From contig CAKKTE020000052.1 of assembly GCA_920105625.2 (NCBI GenBank), forward strand, positions 1-64,000: a DNA stretch of 64,000 bases, read 5' to 3'. Positions within the stretch are counted from its first letter, which is position 1. The number at the start of each line of letters is the position of its first letter. This document shows positions 35,454 through 46,666 of this stretch, piece after piece. A program made the position numbers and the translations under genes. Origin of the DNA: Clusia tigrina (Eukaryota; Arthropoda; Insecta; Diptera; Clusiidae). A model generated the notes under the pieces. The model was not told the DNA's origin. It was given only the letters and a program-made list of their open reading frames with translations, and searched no databases.

Positions 35454-38400
35454 TGCTACCCTTGAGTCCCAAATCAAACACTGATAAAACTTAAAATGGC
35501 CCTAACTTTTATACGGTACGTCCTACACCTATCAAAGTTTGCAACATATAAATGCTTGTAATTTTTACTGGAGCGCCATAAAACCTTGAAATTTTGTAAC
35601 AATAAAGACCTCGAGCCTCTTGTCAATTTAAGCCATCGCTCAAAACTATGCTACCCTTGAGTCCCAAATCAAACAATTGTAAAACTTCAAATGACCCTAA
35701 CTTCTATACGGTACGCCCTATATATATCAAAGTTTGCAACGTACAAATGCTTGTAACTTTTTACTGGAGCTTCATAAAACCTTGAAATTTTGTAACAATA
35801 AAGTACTCGAGCCTCTTCTCAATCTAAGCTATCGCTCAAAGCTATGCTGCCCTTGAGTCCCAAATCAAACATTGATAAAACTTCAAATGGCCCTACCTTC
35901 TATACGGCACGTCCTACACCTATGAAAGTTTGCAACATACAAATGCTTGTAACTTTTTACTGCAGCGTCATAAGACCTTGATATTTTGTAACAATAAAGT
36001 ACTCATGCCTCTTGTCAATTTAAGCTATCGCTCAAAGCTATGCTACCCTTGAGTCCCAAATCAAACACTGATAAAACTTCAAATGGCCCTAACTTCTATA
36101 CGGCACGTCCTACACCTATCAAAGTTTGCAACATAAAAATTCTTGTAACTTTTTACTGGAGCGTCATTAAATCTTGAAATTGTATAACAATAAAGTACTC
36201 GAACCTCTTGTCAATTTAAGCTATCGCTCAAAACTATGCTACCCTTTAGTCCCAAATCAAACACTGATAAAACTTCAAATGGCCCTAACTTCTACACGGT
36301 ACGTCCTACACCTATCAAAGTTTGCAACATACAAATGCTTGTAACTTTTTACTGCAGCGTCATAAAATCTTGAAATTTTGTAACAATAAAGTACTCGAGC
36401 CTCTTGTCAATTTAAGCTATCGCTCAAAGCTATGCTACCCTTGAGTCCCAAATCAAACACTGATAAAACTTCAAATGGCCCTAACTTCTGTACAGTATGT
36501 CCTACACCTATCAAAGTTTGCAGCATACAAATGCTTGTAACTTTTTACTGGAGCGTCATAAAACCTTGAAATTTTGTAACAATAAAGTACTCGAGCCTCT
36601 TCTCAATCTAAGCTATCGCTCAAAGCTATGCTGCCCTTGAGTCCCAAATCAAACACTGATAAAACTTCAAATGGCCCTAACTTCTACATATACGGCACGT
36701 CCTAGACTTATCAAAGTTTGCAACATACAAATGCTTGTAACTTTTTACTGCGGCGTCATAAGACCTTGAAATTTTGTAACAATAAAGTACTCGAGCCTCT
36801 TGTCAATTTAAGCTATCGCTCAAAGCTATGCTGCCCTTGAGTTCCAAATCAAACACTGATAAAACTTCAAATGGCCCTAACTTCTATACGGTACGTCCTA
36901 CACCTATCAAAGTTTGCAACATAAAAATGCTTGTAACTTTTTACTGGAGCGTCATAAAATCTTGAAATTTTGTAACAATAACGTACTCGAGCCTCTTGTC
37001 AATTTAAGCTATCGCTCAAAGCTATGCTACCCTTGAGTCCCAAATCAAACACTGATAATACTTCAAATGGCCCTAACTTCTGTACAGTATGTCCTACACC
37101 TATCAAAGTTTGCAACATACAAATGCTTGTAACTTTTTACTGGAGCGCCATAAAACCTTGAAATTTTGTAACAGTAAAGTACTCGAGCCTCTTGTCAATT
37201 TAAGCTATAGCTCAAAGCTATGCTACCCTTGAGTCCCAAATCAAACACTGATAAAACTTCAAATGGCCCTAACTTCTATATGGTACGTCCTACACCTATC
37301 AAAGTTTGCAACATACAAATGCTTGTAACTTTTTACTGGAGCGGCGTAAAACATTGAAATTTTGTAACAATAAAGTTCTCGAGCCTCTTGTCAATCTAAG
37401 CTATCGCTCAAAGCTATGGTACCCTTGAGTCCCAAATTAAACACTGATAAAACTTCAAATAGCCCTAACTTCTATATGGTACGTCGGACACCTATCAAAG
37501 TGTGCAACATACAAATGCTTGTAACTTTTTACTGGAGCGTCATAAAACCTTGAAATTTTGTAACAATAAAGTTCTCGAGCCTCTTGTCAATTTAAGCTAT
37601 CGCTCAAAGCTATGCTACCCTTGAGTCCCAAATCAAACACTGATGAAACTTCAAATGGCCCTATCTTCTATTTGGCACGTCCTACACCTATCATAGTTTG
37701 CAACATACAAATGCTTGTAACCTTTTACTGGAGCATCATAAAAACTTGAAATTTTGTAACAATAAAGTACTAGAGCCTCTTCTCAATTTAAGCTATCGCT
37801 CAAAGCTATGCTACCCTTGAGTCCCAAATCAAACACTGATGAAACTTCAAATGGCCCTAACTTCTATGCGACACGTCCTACACCTATCAAAGTTTGCAAC
37901 ATACAAATGCTTGTAAGCTTTTAATGGAGCATCATAAAAACTTGAAATTTTGTAACAATAAAGTACTCGAGCCTCTTCTCAATTTAAGCTATCGCTCAAA
38001 ACTATGCTACCCTTGAGTCCCAAATCAAACAATTTTAAAACTTCAAATGGTCCTAACTTCTATACGGTACGCCCTATACCTATCAAAGTTTGCAACATAC
38101 AAATGCTTGTAACTTTTTACTGGAGCTTCATAAAACCTTGAAATTTTGTAACAATAAAGTACTCGAGCCTCTTCTCAATCTAAGCTATCGTTCAAAGCTA
38201 TGCTGCCCTTGAGTCCCAAATCAAACACTGATAAAACTTCAAATGGCCCTAACTTTTGTACAGTATGTCCTACACCTATCAAAGTGTGCAACATACAAAT
38301 GCTTGTAACTTTTTACTGGAGCTTCATAAAACCTTGATATTTTGTAACAGTAAAGTACTCGAGCCTCTTGTCAATTTAAGCTATAGCTCAAAGCTATGCT

Positions 38401-38540
38401 ACCCTTGATTCCGAAATCAAACACTGATAATACTTTTAAATGGCCCTAACTTCTATACGGTACGTTCTACACCTATCAAAGTTTGCATCATACAAATGCT
38501 TGTAACTTTTTACTGGAGCGTCATAAAACCTTGAAATTTT
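35454..38540 (+). repeat. 16-monomer higher-order unit, copy 2 (3.1 kb)
   Basis: Second copy of the preceding unit with one additional monomer. The spacing is 2944 up to about 37280 and 3140 afterwards (ACGTCGGACA 34341 and 37481; TGATGAAACT 34501 and 37641; GTTTGCATCA 35341 and 38481). The copies part near 35400/38540 (CTTGAACTTTT versus CTTGAAATTTT followed by GTCCTCGAACTTC). Confidence 0.85.
37280..37475 (+). repeat. Single extra monomer distinguishing the 2944- and 3140-bp units
   Basis: This monomer has no counterpart in the first copy. It holds private changes: GGAGCGGCGTAAAACATTG (about 37341), CTATGGTACCC (about 37416) and CAAATTAAACACTG. Because it fits exactly between homologous flanks, it reflects gain of one monomer here or loss of one in copy 1 after duplication. 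Confidence 0.75.
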
Positions 38541-38919
38541 GTAACAATAAAGTCCTCGAACTTCTTGTCAATTTAAGCTATCGCTCAAAGCTATGCTACC
38601 CTTTAGTCCCAAATCAAACACTGATAAAACTTCAAATGGCCCTAACTTCTATACGGTACGTTCTACAACTATCAAAGTTTGCAACATACAAATGCTTGTA
38701 ACTTTTTACTGGAGCGTCATAAAACCTTGAAATTGTGTAACAATAAAGTACACGAGCCTCTTGTCAATTTAAGCTATAGCTCAAAGCTATAATACCCTTG
38801 AGTCCCAAATCAAACACTGATAAAACTTCAAATGGCCTTAACTTCTATACGGTACGTCCTACACCTATCAAAGTTTACAACATACAAATGCTTGTAACTT
38901 TTTACTGGAGCTTCATAAA
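38541..38919 (+). repeat. Junction monomers at the start of the right-hand domain
   Basis: Two monomers with GTCCTCGAACTTC and TTTAGTCCC (about 38551-38613), then AATTGTGTAACAATAAAGTACACG and an ATAGCTCAAAGCTATAATACC monomer (about 38776). The private forms ACGTTCTACAACTATC and GTTTACAACATAC lie here. From here rightward the TTTAGTCCC, TGTACAGTATG and AATACTTTTAAATGG types dominate. Confidence 0.7.
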
Positions 38920-39350
38920 ACCTTGAAATTTTGTAACAATAAAGTACTCGAGCCTCTTGTCAATTTAAGCTATCGCTCAAAGCTATGCTACCCTTGAGTC
39001 CCAAATCAAACACTGATAAAACTTCAAATGGCCCTAACTTTTGTACAGTATGCCCTAGACCTATCAAAGTTTGCAACGTACAAATGTTTGTAACTTTTTA
39101 CTGGAGCGTCATAAAACCTTGAAATTTTGTAACAATAAAGTTCTCGAGCCTCTTGTCAATCTAAGCTATCGCTCAAAGCTATGCTACCCTTGAGTCCCAA
39201 ATCAAACACTGATAAAACTTCAAATGGCCCTAACTTCTATATGGTACGTCCTACACCTATCAAAGTTTGCAACATACAAATGCTTGTAACTTTTACTGGA
39301 GCGTCATAAAACCTTGAAATTTTGTAACAATAAAGTTCTCGAGCCTCTTG

Positions 39351-39542
39351 TCAATCTAAGCTATCGCTCAAAGGTATGCTACCCTTGAGTCCCAAATCAA
39401 ACACTGATAAAACTTCAATCTAAGCTATCGCTCAAAGCTATGCTACCCTTGAGTCCCAAATCAAACACTGATAAAACTTCAATCTAAGCTATCGCTCAAA
39501 GCTATGCTACCCTTGAGTTCCAAATCAAACACTGATAAAACT
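39351..39542 (+). repeat. Triplicated 64-bp partial monomer
   Basis: The segment from TCAATCTAAGCTATCGC to CTGATAAAACT appears three times in a row, starting at 39351, 39415 and 39479. The first two copies are joined directly at ACTTCAATCTAAG instead of ACTTCAAATGGCCC. The breakpoint uses the shared TTCAA / GTCAA context. The first copy has CAAAGGTATG and the third GAGTTCCAAATC. This is the only period seen in the window that is not a multiple of the monomer. Confidence 0.9.
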
Positions 39543-40916
39543 TCAAATGGCCCTAACTTCTATATGGTACGTCCTACACCTATCAAAGTTTGCAACATAC
39601 AAATGCTTGTAACTTTTTACTGCAGCGTCATAAGACCTTGAAATTTTGTAACAATAAAGTACTCGAGCCTCTTGTCAATTTAAGCTATCGCTCAAAGCTA
39701 TGCTACCCTTGAGTCCCAAATCAAACACTGATAAAACTTCAAATGGCCCTAACTTCTATACGGTACGTCCTACAGCTATCAAAGTTTGCAACATAAAAAT
39801 TCTTGTAACTTTTTACTGGAGCGTCATAAAATCTTGAAATTTTGTAACAATAAAGTACTCGAGCCTCTTGTCAATTTAAGCTATCGCTCAAAGCTATGCT
39901 ACCCTTGAGTCCCAAATCAAACACTGATAAAACTTCAAATGGCCCTAACTTTTGTACAGTATGTCCTACACCTATCAAAGTTTGCAACATACAAATGCTT
40001 GTAACTTTTTACTGGAGCGTCATAAAACCTTGAAATTTTGTAACAATAAAGTACTCGAGCCTCTTCTCAATCTAAGCTATCGCTCAAAGCTATGCTGCCC
40101 TTGAGTCCCAAATCAAACACTGATAAAACTTCAAATGGCCCTAACTTCTATACGGCACATCCTACACCTATCAAAGTTTGCAACATACAAATGCTTGTAA
40201 CTTTTTACTGCAGCGTCATAAGACCTTGAAATTTTGTAACAATAAAGTACTCGAGCCTCTTGTCAATTTAAGCTATCGCTCAAAGCTATGCTACCCTTGA
40301 GTCCCAAATCATACACTGATAAAACTTCAAATGGCCCTAACTTCTATACGGTACGTCCTACAGCTATCAAAGTTTGCAACATAAAAATTCTTGTAACTTT
40401 TTACTGGAGCGTCATAAAATATTGAAATTTTGTAACAATAAAGTACTCGAGCCTCTTGTCAATTTAAGCTATCGCTCAAAGCTATGCTACCCTTGAGTCC
40501 CAAATCAAACACTGATAAAACTTCAAATGGCCCTAACTTTTGTACAGTATGTCCTACACCTATCAAAGTTTGCAACATACAAATGCTTGTAACTTTTTAC
40601 TGGAGCGTCATAAAACCTTGAAATTTTGTAACAGTAAAGTACTCGAGCCTCTTCTCAATTTAAGCTATAGCTCAAAGCTATGCTACACTTGATTCCGAAA
40701 TCAAACACTGATAATACTTTTAAATGGCCCTAACTTCTATACGGTACGTCCTACACCTATCAAAGTTTGCAACATACAAATGCTTGTAAATTTTTACTGG
40801 AGCGTCATAAAACCTTGAAATTTTGTAACAATAAAGTACTCGAACCTCTTGTCAATTTAAGCTATCGCTCAAAGCTATGCTACCCTTTAGTCCCAAATCA
40901 AACACTGATAAAACTT

Positions 40917-40970
40917 CAAATGGCCCTAACTTCTATACGGTACGTCCTACACCTATCAAAGTTTGCAACA
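40917..40970 (+). repeat. Intra-monomer half B (54 nt)
   Basis: This half starts CAAATGGCCCTAACT and ends ATCAAAGTTTGCAACA. It aligns without gaps to the following half at 40973-41026, matching 34 of 54 positions in this monomer and 35 of 54 in the consensus. The matches are concentrated at the start (CAAATG, TAACT), at the central CGTC and at the end (AA.TTTG.AACA). This suggests the 196-bp unit arose from an older unit of about 55 nt by duplication and divergence (inference). Confidence 0.7.
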
Positions 40971-40972
40971 TA

Positions 40973-41026
40973 CAAATGCTTGTAACTTTTTACTGGAGCG
41001 TCATAAAACCTTGAAATTGTGTAACA
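40973..41026 (+). repeat. Intra-monomer half A (54 nt)
   Basis: This is the second half of the ancient internal duplication, starting CAAATGCTTGTAACT. It holds the most variable diagnostic site of the monomer, the block after ACTG. The forms are GAGCGTCATAAAACC, GAGCTTCATAAAACC, GAGCATCATAAAAAC and CAGCGTCATAAGACC, which define monomer subtypes and were used to trace the higher-order units. The T-run in TAACTTTTTACTGG varies between 4 and 6 T and accounts for most 195- and 197-bp monomers. Confidence 0.7.
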
Positions 41027-42967
41027 ATAAAGTACACGAGCCTCTTGTCAATTTAAGCTATCGCTCAAAGCTATGCTACCCTTGAGTCCCAAATCAAACA
41101 CTGATAAAACTTCAAATGGCCCTAACTTCTATACGGCACGTCCTACACCTATCAAAGTTTGCAACATACAAATGCTTGTAACCTTTTACTGGAGCATCAT
41201 AAAACCTTGAAATTTTGTAACAATAAAGTACTCGAGCCTCTTCTCAATTTAAGCTATCGCTCAAAGCTATGCTACCCTTGAGTCCCAAATCAAACACTGA
41301 TAAAACTTCAAATGGCCCTAACTTCTATATGGTACGTGCTACACCTATCAAAGTTTGCAACATACAAATGCTTGTAACTTTTTACTGGAGCGTCATAAAA
41401 CCTTGAAATTTTGTAACAATAAAGTACTCGAGCCACTTGTCAATCTAAGCTATAGCTCAAAGCTATGCTACCCTTGATTCCGAAATCAAACACTGATAAT
41501 ACTTTTAAATGGCCCTAACTTCTATACGGTACGTCCTACACCTATCAAAGTTTGCAACATACAAATGCTTGTAACTTTTTACTGGAGCGTCATAAAACCT
41601 TGAAATTTTGTAACAATAAAGTACTCGACCCTCTTGTCAATTTAAGCTATCGCTCAAAGCTATGCTACCCTTTAGTCCCAAATCAAACAGTGATAAAACT
41701 TCAAATGGCCCTAACTTCTATACGGTACGTCCTACACATATCAAAGTTTGCAACATACAAATGCTTGTAACTTTTTACTGCAGCGTCATAAGACCTTGAA
41801 ATTTTGTAACAATAAAGTACTCGAGCCTCTTGTCAATTTAAGCTATCGCTCAAAGCTATGCTACCCTTGAGTCCCAAATCAAACACTGATAAAACTTCAA
41901 ATGGCCCTAACTTTTGTACAGTATGTCCTAGACCTATCAAAGTTTGCAACGTACAAATGTTTGTAACTTTTTACTGGAGCGTCATAAAACCTTGAAATTT
42001 TGTAACAATAAAGTTCTCGAGCCTCTTGTCAATCTAAGCTATCGCTCAAAGCTATGCTACCCTTGAGTCCCAAATCAAACACTGATAAAACTTCAAATGG
42101 CCCTAACTTCTATATGGTATGTCCTACACCTATCAAAGTTTGCAACATACAAATGCTTGTAACTTTTACTGGAGCGTCATAAAACCTTGAAATTTTGTAA
42201 CAATAAAGTTCTCGAGCCTCTTGTCAATCTAAGCTATCGCTCAAAGGTATGCTACCCTTGAGTCCCAAATCAAACACTGATAAAACTTCAAATGGCCCTA
42301 ACTTCTATACGGTACGTCCTACACCTATCAAAGTTTGCAACATACAAATGCTTGTAACTTTTACTGGAGCGTCATAAAACCTTGAAATTTTGTAACAATA
42401 AAGACCTCGAGCCTCTTGTCAATTTAAGCTATCGCTCAAAACTATGCTACCCTTGATTCCGAAATCAAACAATGATAATACTTTTAAATGGCCCTAACTT
42501 CTATACGGTACGTCGTACACCTATCAAAGTTTGCAACATACAAATGCTTGTAACTTTTTACTGGAGCGTCATAAAACCTTGAAATTTTGTAACAATAAAG
42601 TACTCGAACCTCTTGTCAATTTAAGCTATCGCTCAAAGCTATGCTACCCTTTAGTCTCAAATCAAACAGTGATAAAACTTCAAATGGCCCTAACTTCTAT
42701 ACGGTACGTCCTACACCTATCAAAGTTTGCAACATACAAATGCTTGTAACTTTTTACTGCAGCGTCATAAGACCTTGAAATTTTGTAACAATAAAGTACT
42801 CGAGCCTCTTGTCAATTTAAGCTATCGCTCAAAGCTATGCTACCCTTTAGTCCCAAATCAAACAGTGATAAAACTTCAAATGGCCCTAACTTCTATACGG
42901 TACGTCCTACACCTATCAAAGTTTGCAACATACAAATGCTTGTAACTTTTTACTGCAGCGTCATAAG

Positions 42968-43529
42968 ACCTTGAAATTTTGTAACAATAAAGTACTCGAG
43001 CCTCTTGTCAATTTAAGCTATCGCTCAAAGCTATGCTACCCTTGAGTCCCAAATCAAACACTGATAAAACTTCAAATGGCCCTAACTTTTGTACAGTATG
43101 TCCTAGACCTATCAAAGTTTGCAACGTACAAATGTTTGTAACTTTTTACTGGAGCGTCATAAAACCTTGAAATTTTGTAACAATAAAGTTCTCGAGCCTC
43201 TTGTCAATCTAAGCTATCGCTCAAAGCTATGCTACCCTTGAGTCCCAAATCAAACACTGATAAAACTTCAAATGGCCCTAACTTCTATATGGTACGTCCT
43301 ACACCTATCAAAGTTTGCAACATACAAATGCTTGTAACTTTTACTGGAGCGTCATAAAACCTTGAAATTTTGTAACAATAAAGTTCTCGAGCCTCTTGTC
43401 AATCTAAGCTATCGCTCAAAGGTATGCTACCCTTGAGTCCCAAATCAAACACTGATAAAACTTCAATCTAAGCTATCGCTCAAAGCTATGCTACCCTTGA
43501 GTCCCAAATCAAACACTGATAAAACTTCA
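42968..43529 (+). repeat. 4048-bp unit, copy 2, beginning
   Basis: Start of the second 4048-bp copy, which can be followed to about 46440. Its end carries one extra monomer near 45.8-46.0 kb: the CACATATCAAAG marker at 41737 corresponds to 45981, an offset of 4244 rather than 4048. Most of this copy overlaps the 3137-bp unit below. Confidence 0.8.
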
Positions 43530-43590
43530 ATCTAAGCTAGCGCTCAAAGCTATGCTACCCTTGAGTCCCAAATCAAACACTGATAAAACT
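43399..43590 (+). repeat. Second triplicated 64-bp partial monomer
   Basis: Same structure as at 39351-39542, with partial copies starting at 43399, 43463 and 43527, exactly 4048 bp downstream. A substitution CTAGCGCTC (about 43536) separates it from the first array. Its presence at the same place in both 4048-bp copies shows it formed once and was then duplicated. It is absent from the third related unit (46667 onward). Confidence 0.9.
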
Positions 43591-46500
43591 TCAAATGGCC
43601 CTAACTTCTATATGGTACGTCCTACACCTATCAAAGTTTGCAACATACAAATGCTTGTAACTTTTTACTGCAGCGTCATAAGACCTTGAAATTTTGTAAC
43701 AATAAAGTACTCGAGCCTCTTGTCAATTTAAGCTATCGCTCAAAGCTATGCTACCCTTGAGTCCCAAATCAAACACTGATAAAACTTCAAATGGCCCTAA
43801 CTTCTATACGGTACGTCCTACAGCTATCAAAGTTTGCAACATAAAAATTCTTGTAACTTTTTACTGGAGCGTCATAAAATATTGAAATTTTGTAACAATA
43901 AAGTACTCGAGCCTCTTGTCAATTTAAGCTATCGCTCAAAGCTATGGTACCCTTGAGTCCCAAATCAAACACTGATAAAACTTCAAATGGCCCTAACTTT
44001 TGTACAGTATGTCCTACACCTATCAAAGTTTGCAACATACAAATGTTTGTAACTTTTTACTGGAGCGTCATAAAACCTTGAAATTTTGTAACAATAAAGT
44101 ACTCGAGCCTCTTCTCAATCTAAGCTATCGCTCAAAGCTATGCTGCCCTTGAGTCCCAAATCAAACACTGATAAAACTTCAAATGGCCCTAACTTCTATA
44201 CGGCACGTCCTACACCTATCAAAGTTTGCAACATACAAATGCTTGTAACTTTTTACTGCAGCGTCATAAGACCTTGAAATTTTGTAACAATAAAGTACTC
44301 GAGCCTCTTGTCAATTTAAGCTATCGCTCAAAGCTATGCTACCCTTGAGTTCCAAATCAAACACTGATAAAACTTCAAATGGCCCTAACTTCTATACGGT
44401 ACGTCCTACAGCTATCAAAGTTTGCAACATAAAAATTCTTGTAACTTTTTACTGGAGCGTCATAAAATCTTGAAATTTTGTAACAATAAAGTACTCGAGC
44501 CTCTTGTCAATTTAAGCTATCGCTCAAAGCTATGCTACCCTTGAGTCCCAAATCAAACACTGATAAAACTTCAAATGGCCCTAACTTTTGTACAGTATGT
44601 CCTACACCTATCAAAGTTTGCAACATACAAATGTTTGTAACTTTTTACTGGAGCGTCATAAAACCTTGAAATTTTGTAACAATAAAGTAATCGAGCCTCT
44701 TCTCAATCTAAGCTATAGCTCAAAGCTATGCTACACTTGATTCCGAAATCAAACACTGATAATACTTTTAAATGGCCCTAACTTCTATACGGTACGTCCT
44801 ACACCTATCAAAGTTTGCAACATACAAATGCTTGTAAATTTTTACTGGAGCGTCATAAAACCTTGAAATTTTGTAACAATAAAGTACTCGAACCTCTTGT
44901 CAATTTAAGCTATCGCTCAAAGCTATGCTACCCTTTAGTCCCAAATCAAACACTGATAAAACTTCAAATGGCCCTAACTTCTATACGGTACGTCCTACAC
45001 CTATCAAAGTTTGCAACATACAAATGCTTGTAACTTTTTACTGGAGCGTCATAAAACCTTGAAATTGTGTAACAATAAAGTACACGAGCCTCTTGTCAAT
45101 TTAAGCTATCGCTCAAACCTATGCTACCCTTGAGTCCCAAATCAAACACTGATAAAACTTCAAATGGCCCTAACTTCTATACGGCACGTCCTACACCTAT
45201 CAAAGTTTGCATCATACAAATGCTTGTAAACTTTTACTGGAGCATCATAAAAACTTGAAATATTGTAACAATAAAGTACTCGAGCCTCTTCTCAATTTAA
45301 GCTATCGCTCAAAGCTATGCTACCCTTGAGTCCCAAATCAAACACTGATAAAACTTCAAATGGCCCTAACTTCTATATGGTACGTGCTACACCTATCAAA
45401 GTTTGCAACATACAAATGCTTGTAACTTTTTACTGGAGCGTCATAAAACCTTGAAATTTTGTAACAGTAAAGTACTCGAGCCACTTGTCAATTTAAGCTA
45501 TTGCTCAAAGCTATGCTACCCTTGATTCCGAAATCAAACACTGATAATACTTTTAAATGGCCCTAACTTCTATACGGTACGTCCTACACCTATCAAAGTT
45601 TGCAACATACAAATGCTTGTAACTTTTTACTGGAGCGTCATAAAACCTTGAAATTTTGTAACAATAAAGTACTCGACCCTCTTGTCAATTTAAGCTATCG
45701 CTCAAAGCTATGCTACCCTTTAGTCCCAAATCAAACAGTGGTAAAACTTCAAATGGCCCTAACTTCTATACGGTACGTCCTACACCTATCAAAGTTTGCA
45801 ACATACAAATGCTTGTAACTTTTTACTGCAGCGTCATAAGACCTTGAAATTTTGTAACAATAAAGTACTCGAGCCTCTTGTCAATTTAAGCTATCGCTCA
45901 AAGCTATGCTACCCTTTAGTCCCAAATCAAACAGTGATAAAACTTCAAATGGCCCTAACTTCTATACGGTACGTCCTACACATATCAAAGTTTGCAACAT
46001 ACAAATGCTTGTAACTTTTTACTGCAGCGTCATAAGACCTTGAAATTTTGTAACAATAAAGTACTCGAGCCTCTTGTCAATTTAAGCTATCGCTCAAAGC
46101 TATGCTACCCTTGAGTCCCAAATCAAACACTGATAAAACTTCAAATGGCCCTAACTTTTGTACAGTATGTCCTAGACCTATCAAAGTTTGCAACGTACAA
46201 ATGTTTGTAACTTTTTACTGGAGCGTCATAAAACCTTGAAATTTTGTAACAATAAAGTTCTCGAGCCTCTTGTCAATCTAAGCTATCGCTCAAAGCTATG
46301 CTACCCTTGAGTCCCAAATCAAACACTGATAAAACTTCAAATGGCCCTAACTTCTATATGGTACGTCCTACACCTATCAAAGTTTGCAACATACAAATGC
46401 TTGTAACTTTTACTGGAGCGTCATAAAACCTTGAAATTTTGTAACAATAAAGTACTCGAGCCTCTTGTCAATTTAAGCTATCGCTCAAAGCTATGCTACC

Positions 46501-46666
46501 CTTGAGTCCCAAATCAAACACTGATAAAACTTCAAATGGCCCTAACTTTTGTACAGTATGTCCTAGACCTATCAAAGTTTGCAACGTACAAATGTTTGTA
46601 ACTTTTTACTGGAGCGTCATAAAACCTTGAAATTTTGTAACAATAAAGTTCTCGAGCCTCTTGTCA
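43530..46666 (+). repeat. 16-monomer higher-order unit, copy 1 (3137 bp)
   Basis: Repeats at 46667-49587. ACTTCAAATG before the ACAGCTATC monomer lies at 43784 and 46921, and matching monomer starts at 44815/47952, 45600/48737 and 45796/48933, all 3137 bp apart (16 x 196 plus 1). The left boundary coincides with the end of the 64-bp triplication, which is not included in the copy. Confidence 0.87.

Larger units (their letters stand above)
40917..41112 (+). repeat. Representative full-length satellite monomer (196 bp)
   Basis: This is a standard monomer, phased arbitrarily at CAAATGG. It consists of a first 54-nt half (40917-40970), a 2-nt spacer TA, a second 54-nt half (40973-41026) and an 86-nt tail (41027-41112). 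The tail holds the AATAAAG motif, the CTCGAG position (CACGAG in this copy) and the AGCTATCGCTCAAAGCTATG motif. A hand count of the consensus gives 73 G+C in 196. The length is in the usual range for one nucleosome plus linker, a common property of satellites; this is a general correlation, not evidence of positioning here. Confidence 0.9.
38920..42967 (+). repeat. 20-monomer higher-order unit with 64-bp partial repeats, copy 1 (4048 bp)
   Basis: Repeats from 42968. CTAACTTTTGTACAG lies at 39034 and 43082, the 64-bp triplication at 39351 and 43399, and the TTGCAACATAC starts at 40767 and 44815 and at 41552 and 45600, all 4048 bp apart. The length equals 20 x 196 plus 2 x 64. The surplus is fully explained by the two extra 64-bp partial copies described below. 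Within the unit, a 5-monomer theme (TGTACAGTATG, GTTCTCGAG, TATATGGTACGTCC) appears more than once. Confidence 0.88.

Noticed and set aside
39351..39542. Separate minisatellite with a 64-bp period
   Set aside because: There are only three units, all fragments of the 196-bp monomer tail. It is better described as a partial internal triplication than as an independent repeat family.
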